A DNA stretch of 64,000 nt from JB111 sp049856175 (lineage in GTDB: Bacteria; Actinomycetota; Actinomycetes; Actinomycetales; Actinomycetaceae): assembly GCF_049856175.1 (NCBI RefSeq), contig NZ_JBNDNA010000002.1, forward strand, positions 1-64,000, given 5' to 3'. The notes beneath the pieces are model-generated. The model was not told the DNA's origin, did not search any database, and saw only the letters and a list, made by a program, of their open reading frames with translations. A program made the translations under genes and the position numbers. Shown in pieces: positions 43,097-52,046 of the stretch; the stretch's first letter is position 1, and the number at the start of each line of letters is the position of its first letter.

Positions 43097-44179
43097 TCAC
43101 CGCCCCTTCCGCGGCTCCGCCGCCAGCAGCCACGCCAGGTACGCCCCGCCGAGCACCACCGTCACGGTGCCCACGGGTACCGGCTGCGCGAGCGTGTGCT
43201 GCGCCAGCAGGTCGGCGCCGAGCAGCACGAACGCCCCGGTCAGCGCGGAGTGCACGAGCGGGATGCCCGGGCTGCGGGCCAGCCGACGCGCGATCTGCGG
43301 CGCGGACAGGGCCACGAACGCGATCGGCCCGGTCGTCGCGGTGACGAGCGCGGTGAGCAGCACGCCCACCCCGAGCACGAGCAGCCGCGTCCGCTCGACG
43401 TGCACGCCGTGGGAGGCGGCCACGTCGTCGCCGAGCTCGAGCTGCCGCATCGGCCGCACGGACAGCAGGAGCAGCGGCAGCGCGGCGAGCACGACCGAGA
43501 CGGCCGGCACGACGTCTGACCAGCTCGCCAGGCTCAGCGACCCCGACCCCCAGATCGCCGCCGTCATCGCCTGCTCGGTCTCGGCGCGCAGGAGGATCCA
43601 CGAGTTGACGGCGTGCAGCGCGGCCGTCACGGCGATCCCCACGATGATGAGCCGGAACCCCTGCACGCCGCCGCGCCACGCGAGCAGGTACACGAGCACC
43701 CCCGTGCCGAGCCCGCCGAGGAGCGCCCCGCCCGTGGCCCCGACGAGTCCGCCGCCCACCGCGACCGTCGCCACGAGTACGCCCGTGTACGCGCCGGTGG
43801 AGAAACCGATGATGTCCGGCGAGCCGAGCGGGTTGCGCGTGAGCGTCTGGAACAGCGCGCCGGCCACGGCCAGTGCGGCCCCGAACACCAGCGCCGCCGA
43901 CACCCGCGGCAGCCGCCACTCGAGCACCACGGTCGACGCGAACCCTTCCTGCCCCGTCGCCGCGCGCAGCACCTCCACCGGCGTCAGGGGGAGGTCACCC
44001 ACGCCGAGCGCCACCACGGTGAGCGCGAGGAGGGCCGCTGCGAGCGCGAACCCCACCACGACCGGACGACGACGACGCCTCCGCGTCACCCGCCCTCCGC
44101 CCGGTGCGAGCTGGGTGGTCGCGACGCCACCGGGGCGGGCCGCTGCGCCGCCGTCGTTCGTCGTCGGGTCTGCGCTCAC
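43097..44179 (-). CDS. FecCD-type siderophore ABC permease 2
   Basis: A 360-residue permease. LEWRLPRVSAALVFGAALAVAG then ALFQTLTRNPLGSPDIIGFSTGA is the FecCD opening with LTRNPL.(S/E)P. TGPIAFVALSAPQIARRL carries the loop region near the ATPase. GTGA overlaps the first permease. It transports ferric siderophore with its partner. No ATP-binding protein is encoded nearby. Confidence 0.9.
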   Translation of the reverse strand: MSADPTTNDGGAAARPGGVATTQLAPGGGRVTRRRRRRPVVVGFALAAALLALTVVALGVGDLPLTPVEVLRAATGQEGFASTVVLEWRLPRVSAALVFGAALAVAGALFQTLTRNPLGSPDIIGFSTGAYTGVLVATVAVGGGLVGATGGALLGGLGTGVLVYLLAWRGGVQGFRLIIVGIAVTAALHAVNSWILLRAETEQAMTAAIWGSGSLSLASWSDVVPAVSVVLAALPLLLLSVRPMRQLELGDDVAASHGVHVERTRLLVLGVGVLLTALVTATTGPIAFVALSAPQIARRLARSPGIPLVHSALTGAFVLLGADLLAQHTLAQPVPVGTVTVVLGGAYLAWLLAAEPRKGR

Positions 44180-45360
44180 AGGGACAGCGCCTTTCGCCGT
44201 CGGGCGAGGGCGACGAGGACCGGCGCGCCGACGAGCGCGCTGACCAGTCCCACCGGCATCTCGCCCGGCCACACGACGAGGCGGGCGAGGATGTCCGCGC
44301 CGATCATGAGGACCGGGCCGAGCACGAGGGACAGCGCGAGCACCCAGCGCTGGTCGGCCCCCGCGAACCGCCGCGCGGCGTGCGGGACCATGAGGCCGAT
44401 GAAGGCGATGGGTCCGGCGATCGCCGTCGCGCCGCCCGCGAGGACCGTGATCGCGAGGACGCTGAGCGCCCTCGTCCGAGCGAGGGACACGCCGAGGGAG
44501 GCGGCGACGTCGTCGCCCATCGCCACCCCGTTGAGCGCCTTGCCGAGCAGGAGCGCGAGGACGAGACCCGGGAGCAGGAGGGGAGCCACCGAGCCGACGA
44601 CGTCGAGCCCCCGCCCCGACAGGATGCCCGCCTCCCAGACCTGGAGGGCGTTGAACGTGCGCGGGTCGGACAGGCGCAGCGCGCCGAGGATCCCGGAGAG
44701 CACCGCGCTGAGCGCCACGCCCGCGAGGACGAGCCGCACCGGGTCGACGCGCCCGCCGCCCGTGCGGCTGATGAGCGTGACCGCGACCGTCGCGAGCAGC
44801 GCGCCCAGCAGCGCGAACCACACGTAGGAGCTGGGGTCGGACAGGCCGAGCAGCGAGATCCCCATCGCGACCGCGAAGCTCGACCCCGCCGACACCCCCA
44901 GCAGGCCGGGCTCCGCCAGCGGGTTGCGGGTGAGCGCCTGCATGAGCGCTCCGGCCACGGCGAGAGCGGCCCCGACGGCGGCGGCCGCGAGCGTGCGCGG
45001 GAGCCGCAGGCCGGTGACGGCGTGCTGGTCTGCCGCCGAGACGTCGCCGCCCGTGAGGGCCGCGAGCACCGTGGGCAGCGGGACGTGGCTGCTGCCGACG
45101 ACGATGCTCAGCACGCCGAGCACGAGCAGCAGCGCGAGCGCGACGAGGAGCGCCACCACCCGGACCCGCGTGGCCGACCCGCCGGGGCGGGGGGCGACGT
45201 CGCCGGGGACGAGGGGCGCGACGGCGTCGGCCGGACGGGTGTAGGAGGCCTCGGGAACCGGGGGCGTCCCGTCGGGGGCGGGACGGGTGGAGCCATCGGC
45301 GGTCGGACGGGTGGCGCCACCGGTGGGCGTGACGGCGTCGCGCCGTGACGAGTGTCCCAT
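44176..45360 (-). CDS. FecCD-type siderophore ABC permease 1
   Basis: A 394-residue permease. A polar Pro/Thr-rich N-terminal extension of about 65 residues is followed by LRLPRTLAAAAVGAALAVAG, ALMQALTRNPLAEPGLLGVSAGS and AGPIAFIGLMVPHAARR. The start ATG at 45360 lies 26 bases from an iron box. The extension is longer than usual and the true start could be later. Confidence 0.88.
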   Translation of the reverse strand: MGHSSRRDAVTPTGGATRPTADGSTRPAPDGTPPVPEASYTRPADAVAPLVPGDVAPRPGGSATRVRVVALLVALALLLVLGVLSIVVGSSHVPLPTVLAALTGGDVSAADQHAVTGLRLPRTLAAAAVGAALAVAGALMQALTRNPLAEPGLLGVSAGSSFAVAMGISLLGLSDPSSYVWFALLGALLATVAVTLISRTGGGRVDPVRLVLAGVALSAVLSGILGALRLSDPRTFNALQVWEAGILSGRGLDVVGSVAPLLLPGLVLALLLGKALNGVAMGDDVAASLGVSLARTRALSVLAITVLAGGATAIAGPIAFIGLMVPHAARRFAGADQRWVLALSLVLGPVLMIGADILARLVVWPGEMPVGLVSALVGAPVLVALARRRKALSL

Positions 45361-45386
45361 CGTGACCGTGCCCCATCCTTTGTGCC

Positions 45387-45405
45387 TTAGGTGAGCCTCA
45401 CCTTA
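45387..45405. promoter_or_regulatory. DtxR/IdeR iron box between siderophore genes
   Basis: TTAGGTGAGCCTCACCTTA is a 19-bp near-perfect palindrome that fits the DtxR/IdeR consensus (TTAGGTTAGSCTAACCTAA). It lies between the divergent permease and binding-protein genes and can control both. Confidence 0.85.
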
Positions 45406-45457
45406 GTGTGGTGCCGGGTCGTTGTGGCCCGCAGTCCAGGTCGACAAGGAGACACCG

Positions 45458-46513
45458 ATGTTCCGTACCCGCCCCGTGCGTCGCGCCCGCACGTTCGGCC
45501 TCGCGCTGGCCGCGGCCCTCGCTCTCACCCTGACGGCGTGCGGCGACGACGACGGTACAGCCGACGACTCCGGTGGTGGCTCCGCGGGCGGCGGCGCGTC
45601 CGAGGCTGGGTCCGACGGCTCGGCCGACTCGCGCGAGGCGTTCCCCGCGACGGTCGAGACCGAGTTCGGCGAGGTGACGATCGAGGAGCGCCCCGAGCGC
45701 GTCGTGGCGCTGGGCTGGGGCGACGCCGAGGTCGCGCTCCAGCTCGGCGTGCAGCCCGTGGGCGCCTCCGACTGGATCGGCTTCGACGACCCGACCGGCG
45801 TGGGCCCGTGGATGGAGGGCGCCTACGACGAGCCGCCCGAGATGTTCGGCACGATGGAGCTGTCGTACGAGGCGATCGGCGCGCTCGAGCCGGACCTCAT
45901 CCTCGACGTCCACTCCAGCGGCGACCAGGAGCGCTACGACCGGCTCAGCGACATCGCCACGACCGTCGGCGTCGCCCCCGGCGGGGGCGACTACCTCACC
46001 GCCGGCGCCGAGCAGCTCGAGATGATCGCCACCGCACTGGGGGAGGGCGACCAGGTCGAGGACATCCTCGCCGAGCAGGACGCAGCGTTCGCCGAGGTCG
46101 CGGAGGCGCACCCCGGCTGGGAGGGGCAGACGGTGACCGTGGGGTCGCGGACCTCCGAGGGCTGGGGTGCCTACACCGCCGCCGGCAGCCGCGTCGAGTT
46201 CATGACCGAGCTCGGGTTCGTGCCCAACCCCGAGGTCGAGGAGCTCGCCGATGAGGGCAGCTGGAGCGTCTCGCTGTCCGACGAGCAGCTCCCCGTCCTC
46301 GACGCCGACCTCGTCATGGCCACCCCCATCTGGATCGACCCGACCGAGATCACCGACGACGCCGGCTGGCTCGCCATCCCCGCGGTCGAGGACGGCCGCT
46401 CGATCGTCATCGACGACGAGGTCTCCGACGCCTTCGCCCTCGCCACGCCCGTCGCCCGCCTCCACGCGCTCGAGCAGCTCGAGCCGCTCATCGAGGAGGC
46501 GCTCGGTGAGTGA
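45458..46513 (+). CDS. Siderophore-binding lipoprotein (FecB/FhuD-like)
   Basis: A 351-residue lipoprotein with signal and lipobox LTAC followed by a long Gly/Ser/Asp linker. The two-lobed binding fold is seen in VVALGWGDAEVALQLGVQP and IGALEPDLILDVHSSG (a class III binding protein). ATG 45458 has AAGGAGACACCG upstream. It overlaps the reductase gene by eight bases. Confidence 0.9.
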   Translation: MFRTRPVRRARTFGLALAAALALTLTACGDDDGTADDSGGGSAGGGASEAGSDGSADSREAFPATVETEFGEVTIEERPERVVALGWGDAEVALQLGVQPVGASDWIGFDDPTGVGPWMEGAYDEPPEMFGTMELSYEAIGALEPDLILDVHSSGDQERYDRLSDIATTVGVAPGGGDYLTAGAEQLEMIATALGEGDQVEDILAEQDAAFAEVAEAHPGWEGQTVTVGSRTSEGWGAYTAAGSRVEFMTELGFVPNPEVEELADEGSWSVSLSDEQLPVLDADLVMATPIWIDPTEITDDAGWLAIPAVEDGRSIVIDDEVSDAFALATPVARLHALEQLEPLIEEALGE

Positions 46514-47558
46514 GGCGTCTGTGCGTGAGGCGAGGGTGCGTGGGGCGTCGGGACGGTCGGCGAACGTGACCGGGACGGGGGGTGCCGACGTCGTCCCCAC
46601 GCGTGCCTTCCGGACCACGGTGGCGCGCCGGCGGCGGCTCTCGCCGAGCTTCGTGCGCGTGACGCTGACCGCCGACGAGCTGGAGCACGTCGGCCCGCAG
46701 GGGACGGCGGCCACGCCCGAGGCGGCGGCTGTCTCCCCGCCGGCCTGGGACCAGCGGATCAAGGCGTTCCTGCCGAGGGCCGACGGGACGTTCCCCGAGC
46801 TCGGGCTGTTCGCCGACCCGCCGGCATCGATGATGGAGTGGTACACCGCGTGGCGGCAGCTCGACGACGACGAGCGCAACCCCATCCGCACCTACACGAT
46901 CCGCGCGATCCGCACGGACCGGCGGGAGATCGACGTCGACTTCGTCCTCCACGTCGACGACGACGGCACCTCGGGCCCCGCTGCCGCGTGGGCCGCCGGG
47001 GCGCGGGAGGGGGACGACCTCGTCGTCATCGGTCCCGACCGTCGCGCGTTGGCGAGCAGCGGCGGCATCGAGTGGAGCCCCGGCGCCGCGCGCGACGTGC
47101 TGCTCGCCGGCGACGAGACCGCGGTCCCCGCGATCTGCGCGATCCTCGAGGCGCTGCCCGCGGGGTTCCGCGGCGAGGCGTACCTCGAGGTGCCCTCCGG
47201 CGAGGACGTGCTGGACGTGACGACGGCGTCGGACGTGGCGGTGCACTGGCTGCCCCGCGACGGCGCGCCGCTCGGTCAGCGCCTCGACGCCGCCGTGCGC
47301 GACTGGGGCCGCCGGCGCGTGGCCGGTGGTGGTGCCGGGTCCGGTGCTGGCGCTGGTGGTGACGGTTATGTCGAGCTCGACCCTGACGGGCAGCTCTGGG
47401 AGGTCGCCGAGCCGGGCGACGCCGGGCTGTACGCCTGGCTCGCCGGCGAGGCGGGCGTCATCACGACGATGCGCCGCCACCTCGTCAAGGAGCTGGGCAT
47501 GGACCGCGGGCGGGTGTCGTTCATGGGCTACTGGAAGCGCGGCCGCTCCGAGACCTGA
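46506..47558 (+). CDS. Siderophore-interacting protein (ferric-siderophore reductase)
   Basis: A 350-residue SIP protein. IRTYTIRAIR is the RxYT(S) FAD-binding motif and ALLAGDETAVPAICAILEALP is the NAD(P)H-binding segment (LLAGDETAVPAI). The C-terminus HHLVKELGMDRGRVSFMGYWKRG is the SIP signature with GYWR/K. It releases iron from the imported siderophore in the cytoplasm. GTG at 46506 overlaps the binding-protein stop. Confidence 0.92.
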   Translation: MSEASVREARVRGASGRSANVTGTGGADVVPTRAFRTTVARRRRLSPSFVRVTLTADELEHVGPQGTAATPEAAAVSPPAWDQRIKAFLPRADGTFPELGLFADPPASMMEWYTAWRQLDDDERNPIRTYTIRAIRTDRREIDVDFVLHVDDDGTSGPAAAWAAGAREGDDLVVIGPDRRALASSGGIEWSPGAARDVLLAGDETAVPAICAILEALPAGFRGEAYLEVPSGEDVLDVTTASDVAVHWLPRDGAPLGQRLDAAVRDWGRRRVAGGGAGSGAGAGGDGYVELDPDGQLWEVAEPGDAGLYAWLAGEAGVITTMRRHLVKELGMDRGRVSFMGYWKRGRSET

Positions 47559-47595
47559 CCTGCCGGCCGGTCAGCGCCAGGGGCCGAACCATCCC

Positions 47596-47664
47596 TGGCG
47601 AGTGAGGGGACTTCTGCCTGGCGGGTGAGCGGGCTTCTGCCTGGCGAGTGAGCGGGGGCGCGCC
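47596..47664. repeat. 23-bp repeat triplet (family C), locus 2
   Basis: Three tandem 23-bp units: TGGCGAGTGAGGGGACTTCT plus GCC (47596-47618), TGGCGGGTGAGCGGGCTTCT plus GCC (47619-47641), and TGGCGAGTGAGCGGGGGCGC plus GCC (47642-47664). The same units occur at 36824-36870. Confidence 0.65.
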
Positions 47665-47751
47665 GTCGTGGGACGTTGTCGCCGAGCCGGTCGGTGATCC
47701 GCTGAGGCAGTTCCCCGCGTCGACTAACTCGGCACTTATCCGGTTGACTCA

Positions 47752-47813
47752 CCGATCGACCCCTCCGATCGACCCCTCCGATCGACCTCTCCGATCGACC
47801 TCTCCGACCGACC
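47752..47813. repeat. 13-bp tandem array before the O-methyltransferase gene
   Basis: Four tandem copies of CCGATCGACCCCT/CCGATCGACCTCT occupy 47752-47803, with degenerate CCGACCGACC to 47813. It lies 36 bases upstream of the next ATG, within its 5' leader. Confidence 0.65.
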
Positions 47814-47848
47814 GCCCCCACCGACCGACCCTGACGAAGGACGACCCC

Positions 47849-48487
47849 ATGCCGCGCGACGCCCACAGAAGCAGGATGATCACGGACCCGCGGGTGCTGG
47901 CTGTCCTCGACGAGCTCTACGAGCGCGAGCGGCACATCGACTGGGCCGACTACGCCTGGCACCCCGACCCGCACCGCCACACGGAGACCGGCTTCTCGCT
48001 CAGCCCCGAGCAGGGCGACCAGCTCTACCTGCTGGCGCGGCACGGGCGGGCGAGCAACGTCGTCGAGTTCGCGACGTCGCTGGGCTTCGCCACGATCTAC
48101 CTCGCGGCCGCGGTGCGCGACGCCGGCGGCGGCACCGTCCGCACCGCCGAGCTCGTGCCGGAGAAGGCGGAGCGGGCGCGCGCGAACGTCGAGCGCGCGG
48201 GACTGGGGGAGTACGTCGAGTTCCTCGTCGGCGATGCGCGTCAGACTCTGACCGGCGTCCCCGACGGCGTCGACCTCGCGCTCATCGACGGCTGGGCCCC
48301 CGACGTCTCGCTCGAGGTGCTGCGCGTGCTCGAGCCGAGGCTGCGCAGCGGCGCGCTCGTCTACAACGAGAACCTCGACGAGTCGTTCATCGACCACGTG
48401 CGGGGCGAGGGCAACGGGTACCGGAGCCTCACGCTGCTCAGCGGCTCGGAGTACAAGCCGAAGGGCGAGCTGGCGCTGCGACTCTGA
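47849..48487 (+). CDS. Class I SAM-dependent O-methyltransferase
   Basis: A 212-residue protein. VVEFATSLGFATIYLAAAVR is the SAM-binding strand (motif I with EFATSLGFAT), AELVPEKAERARANVERAG is the acidic strand, and VDLALIDGWAPDVSLEVLRVLEPRL is the later strand typical of catechol O-methyltransferase-like enzymes (VDLALIDG). GAAGGACG precedes the ATG. Substrate unknown. Confidence 0.88.
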   Translation: MPRDAHRSRMITDPRVLAVLDELYERERHIDWADYAWHPDPHRHTETGFSLSPEQGDQLYLLARHGRASNVVEFATSLGFATIYLAAAVRDAGGGTVRTAELVPEKAERARANVERAGLGEYVEFLVGDARQTLTGVPDGVDLALIDGWAPDVSLEVLRVLEPRLRSGALVYNENLDESFIDHVRGEGNGYRSLTLLSGSEYKPKGELALRL

Positions 48488-48690
48488 CGCGCCACCGCCC
48501 CTTCCTGCGGCGACGCTTCCTCGATACGGTCGGTGGCGTCGGGGTCGTCGTGACGGGGAGCACAGGAGCCACCGTCGACAGCGGGGGACCCCGACGTCCA
48601 CCCGGCGACCGACGCACGAGCAGGCACACCTCCCTGATCAACGACGAGCCAGCGGTGCGCGGCGTCAGCTTCTCGACAAGGAGGCACGAC

Positions 48691-49899
48691 ATGACCGACT
48701 CGACAGACTTCACGCGCTCCGGCGTCTCCCGCTTCAAGGACCGCGACCTGGGCGTCCAGCGGTTCCGGTGCGAGGTCGGGGTCCCGCTGGCCGAGCAGAA
48801 GCATCTCGGTCACAACCGGTGGCACCCGGACATCCCGCCGCTGGTCGAGGTGGGACTCGGCGACGAGGTCATCCTCGAGAGCGGTGGCTACGACGACTAT
48901 CAGCTCAAGGACGTCGACGACGACGCCGACATCCACACCTTCGACCTCACCCGCACCCACCCGCTGACCGGCCCGGTGAAGGTCGACGGAGTCAAGAAGG
49001 GCGATCTCCTCGTCGTCGACATCCTCGACGTGCTGCCGCTGTCCGGCATCGGCTACTCGAACATCCTGCCCGGCATGGGTGGCCCGCTCGCCGCCCAGTT
49101 CCCGCAGGGGTTCAAGACGATCTGGGACCTGCACGGTACGTACGCCACGAGCCGGCAGATCCCCGGCGTGGAGATCCCCGCGATCAGCCACCCGGGCATC
49201 ATGGGTGTGGCGCCGTCGCACGAGCTGCTGCGGATCTGGAACGAGCGCGAGGACCCCCTGATCGCCGACGGTCTCGCCGGGCCGCGGTCGGAGGCGATCG
49301 ACACGTCCGTGCTGCGTGACCTCGAGGGCGACGAGTGGCGGCGGGTCGCCGAGGCCGCCGCCCGCACCATCCCGCCACGGGAGAACGGCGGAAACATGGA
49401 CATCAAGAACCTCTCGCGGGGCTCGCGCGTCTACTACCCGGTGTTCGTCGACGGCGGCCTGTTCTCCTCGGGCGACTTCCACTTCGCCGAGGGCGACGGA
49501 GAGGTCACCTGGAACGCCATCGAGATGGACGGGGTCGGCTGGTACCGGTTCGGCGTGATCAAGGACGGGATGGCCCGCTACGGGGTGAGCACGCCGATGT
49601 TCCGGCCGTCCCCGTTCGACCCGAACATGGGCACGCGGTACATCTCCTTCACCGGGCTGTCGGCCAGCGGGTCGGAGCAGAAGTACCTCGACACGACGAT
49701 GGCCGCCGTCCAGGCCCTCGAGCAGGCGATCGAGTACCTGGGGAAGTTCGGCTACACGCCGGAGCAGGCCTACACGATCATCTCGGTCGCGCCCTGCGAG
49801 ATGCACGTGGGCGGCATCGTCGACATCCCCAACGCGGCCGTGGTCCTCAAGGTGCCGGTGGACATCTTCGACAAGGACATCCTGCCGCAGCCGGAGTAG
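48691..49899 (+). CDS. fmdA: Acetamidase/formamidase (FmdA/AmdA)
   Basis: A 402-residue protein near FmdA length. FMDIKNLSRGSRVYYPVFVDGG-type segment (MDIKNLSRGSRVYYPVFV), DFHFAEGDGEVTWNAIEMDG and APCEMHVGGIVDIPNAAVV, with the catalytic region CEMHVGG, are all family landmarks. It hydrolyses formamide or short amides to ammonia. AAGGAGG lies before the ATG. It stands alone. Confidence 0.9.
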   Translation: MTDSTDFTRSGVSRFKDRDLGVQRFRCEVGVPLAEQKHLGHNRWHPDIPPLVEVGLGDEVILESGGYDDYQLKDVDDDADIHTFDLTRTHPLTGPVKVDGVKKGDLLVVDILDVLPLSGIGYSNILPGMGGPLAAQFPQGFKTIWDLHGTYATSRQIPGVEIPAISHPGIMGVAPSHELLRIWNEREDPLIADGLAGPRSEAIDTSVLRDLEGDEWRRVAEAAARTIPPRENGGNMDIKNLSRGSRVYYPVFVDGGLFSSGDFHFAEGDGEVTWNAIEMDGVGWYRFGVIKDGMARYGVSTPMFRPSPFDPNMGTRYISFTGLSASGSEQKYLDTTMAAVQALEQAIEYLGKFGYTPEQAYTIISVAPCEMHVGGIVDIPNAAVVLKVPVDIFDKDILPQPE

Positions 49900-49908
49900 G
49901 AACTCCGT

Positions 49909-50057
49909 CCACCCCACACGACGTCGAACCCACACGACGTCGGCGAGTCGATGTCCTACGCCGAACCCACACGGAGTGCGTCGAACCAGGTGACGCCGTG
50001 AGTGCGGTCGACGGAGGACCTGTGGGCTCGGCAGGAACACGTGGGCTGGGCGTCGAA
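49909..50057. repeat. Dispersed intergenic element A, copy 4
   Basis: CCACCCCACACGACGTCGAA plus CCCACACGACG and CGCCGAACCCACACGGAG on the left face GACCTGTGGGCTCGGC and CACGTGGGCTGGGCGTCGAA on the right. It begins the 640-base gene-free stretch 49900-50539. That stretch also holds a hairpin (50061-50103), two GACAGGTCGAG direct repeats and a small frame at 50273-50440. Confidence 0.55.
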
Positions 50058-50060
50058 CGA

Positions 50061-50103
50061 CGGTGGGGCGGTGACCGATCGTCAGCTGGTCACCGCCCCA
50101 CCG
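50061..50103. terminator. 16-bp perfect hairpin
   Basis: CGGTGGGGCGGTGACC (50061-50076) and its exact complement GGTCACCGCCCCACCG (50088-50103) flank an 11-base loop. No T tract follows. It may serve as a terminator after formamidase or as a regulator-binding site. Confidence 0.45.
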
Positions 50104-50272
50104 CCCCACCGCCCGGTGGCATGACAGGTCGAGCTCGCCAAGTGGCCCACCCGCCGAGGTCGACAGGTCGAGATCGCCGCGGGAGGGCCACCGAGCGCCT
50201 GGTCGGCGCGGAAGAGCCGAGTGTTCCGGCGCGTGCGGCTACCGACGCGAGTCCTCGCACGTGAGTGCACGG

Positions 50273-50440
50273 TCAGCTCGCTCGCCCCGTTCGCGTCGTC
50301 CGTCGTGGCATGAGCGCGGTGACCGGAGAGAGGTTGAGCCGAGTGCCGTTGGGCAGCTTCTCCTCGATTCGCTGCGCGACCGGCTGCGCGAGCCGCACGG
50401 CTGACGTGCCGCGCTGCTGACGTCCAGTGCGGCCCGGCAC
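50273..50440 (-). other. Short open frame of 55 codons, unrecognised
   Basis: On the minus strand, GTG at 50440 opens a frame that reads VRLAQPVAQRIEEKLPNGTR then LNLSPVTALMPRR, and stops at 50273. The sequence looks protein-like, with a helical segment and then a strand. I know no family for it. It may be a small protein or the tail of a lost gene. Confidence 0.25.
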
Positions 50441-50539
50441 CGCCCACCACCGCCCGGCCCGTTGACGACGGCCCTACTACAGTGGATCGCGTCCGGCCCG
50501 AGCCGAGGGGCGCGGCATCGACGGTCAAGGAGGCCCGCA

Positions 50540-51820
50540 GTGGTCGAACGGCAGATCCCCCGCCCCAGCGAGATCTTCGAGCTGGTCCAGCTCCGGCGCC
50601 CCAGCCTCGACCTCAAGAGGCGCAGGCTCGAGTCGGCCCTCACGATCGAGGACCTCCGCCGGATCGCCAAGCGCCGCACGCCGGCCGCGGCCTTCGACTA
50701 CACCGACGGCGCCGCCGAGGACGAGCTGTCGCTGGCGCGGGCCAGGCAGGCGTTCCGCGACGTCGAGCTGCACCCGGCGATCCTCAACGACGTCACCCAC
50801 GTCGACACGAGCACCACGATCTTCGGCGGGCCTTCCGCCATGCCTTTCGGGATCGCGCCCACCGGTTTCACGCGCCTCATGCAGACCGAGGGCGAGAGCG
50901 CCGGAGCCGCGGCCGCCGGCGCCGCGGGCATCCCGTTCACGCTGTCCACGCTGGGCACCACGTCGATCGAGGACGTGGCCGCCGCGAACCCGGGCGGGCG
51001 GAACTTCTTCCAGCTCTACGTCATGCGCCAGCGAGAGACGTCCTACAACCTCGTCGAGCGGGCGGCGGCGGCCGGCTTCGACACCCTGTTCTTCACCGTG
51101 GACACCCCCGTGGCAGGGGCCCGCCTGCGCGACGCCCGCAACGGGTTCTCGATCCCGCCGCGCCTCTCGCTGCGCACCATCGCCAACGCCGTGCCCCGAC
51201 CCTGGTGGTGGTACGACTTCCTCACCACCCCGAAGCTCGAGTTCGCGTCCCTGTCCTCGACCGGAGGCACCGTCGGCGAGCTGCTCGACTCGGCGATGGA
51301 CCCCTCGATCGGGTGGCACGACCTCGAGACGATCCGCGGCATGTGGCCGGGCCGGCTCGTGGTCAAGGGTGTGCAGACCGTGGAGGACGCGCGCCACCTC
51401 GTGGACCTGGGCGTGGACGGGATCGTGCTGTCGAACCACGGCGGCCGCCAGCTCGACCGGGCGCCCGTGCCGTTCCACCTGCTGCCGGAGGTGGTGCGCG
51501 AGGTCGGGCACCACACCGAGGTCGCGCTGGACACGGGGATCATGCACGGCGCCGACGTCGTGTCGTCGATCGCGCTCGGCGCGAAGTTCACGTTCATCGG
51601 CCGCGCGTACCTCTACGGCCTCATGGCCGGCGGGCGCGACGGCGTGGACCGGGCGATCGCCATCCTGTCCGAGCAGATCGAGCGGACGATGCGGCTGCTG
51701 CAGGTGGGCTCGCTCGCCGAGCTCGAGCCCAGGCACGTGACGCAGCTGCAGCGGTTGGTGCCGCGGGAGATTCCGCGGGCGGTGCCTGGTGCGGTGCCGA
51801 CCGAGGTGTCGGGCGCGTGA
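50540..51820 (+). CDS. FMN-dependent alpha-hydroxy-acid dehydrogenase (LldD-like)
   Basis: A 426-residue member of the lactate dehydrogenase/glycolate oxidase family. FDYTDGAAEDELSLARARQA, MPFGIAPTGFTRLMQTEGES, FQLYVMRQRETSYNLVERA and GVDGIVLSNHGGRQLDRAPVP, with the catalytic His in NHGGRQLD, are present. ALDTGIMHGADVVSSIALGA replaces the usual DGGIRRG segment. AAGGAGG precedes the GTG at 50540. The substrate may be L-lactate, glycolate or mandelate. Confidence 0.9.
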   Translation: MVERQIPRPSEIFELVQLRRPSLDLKRRRLESALTIEDLRRIAKRRTPAAAFDYTDGAAEDELSLARARQAFRDVELHPAILNDVTHVDTSTTIFGGPSAMPFGIAPTGFTRLMQTEGESAGAAAAGAAGIPFTLSTLGTTSIEDVAAANPGGRNFFQLYVMRQRETSYNLVERAAAAGFDTLFFTVDTPVAGARLRDARNGFSIPPRLSLRTIANAVPRPWWWYDFLTTPKLEFASLSSTGGTVGELLDSAMDPSIGWHDLETIRGMWPGRLVVKGVQTVEDARHLVDLGVDGIVLSNHGGRQLDRAPVPFHLLPEVVREVGHHTEVALDTGIMHGADVVSSIALGAKFTFIGRAYLYGLMAGGRDGVDRAIAILSEQIERTMRLLQVGSLAELEPRHVTQLQRLVPREIPRAVPGAVPTEVSGA

Positions 51821-51849
51821 TCGAGCCCGTCGCGGCTCGAGAGGTCCAT

Positions 51850-51918
51850 CGAGTCAATCGGGCATCTATCGAGTCAGCGCCCGCGGGGAATCGACTCGAG
51901 CGTTACCCGATTGCCTCG
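51850..51918. repeat. Imperfect inverted repeat after the LldD-like gene
   Basis: CGAGTCAATCGGGCATCTAT plus CGAGTC (51850-51875) pairs with GACTCGAGCGTTACCCGATT plus GCCTCG (51893-51918) across a 17-base loop; most of the 26 positions pair. It lies in the 226-base gap before the FGGY kinase. Confidence 0.5.
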
Positions 51919-52046
51919 GCGCAGACGCCCGAGTCCTGCCAGCGCGCACCACTGCTCAGAAGTGCGTAGAACAGTGCTCGGACCAGCGCGCACGGGCCCA
52001 CGCCTAGCATCGAGGAGCAACGACGCGAGCGCCTGGGGAGGCCCCG

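Noticed and set aside
48488..48690. Possible guanidine-I-like riboswitch before formamidase (ACGGGGAGCA)
   Set aside because: Only a short stretch matches; the paired elements and other conserved blocks are absent.
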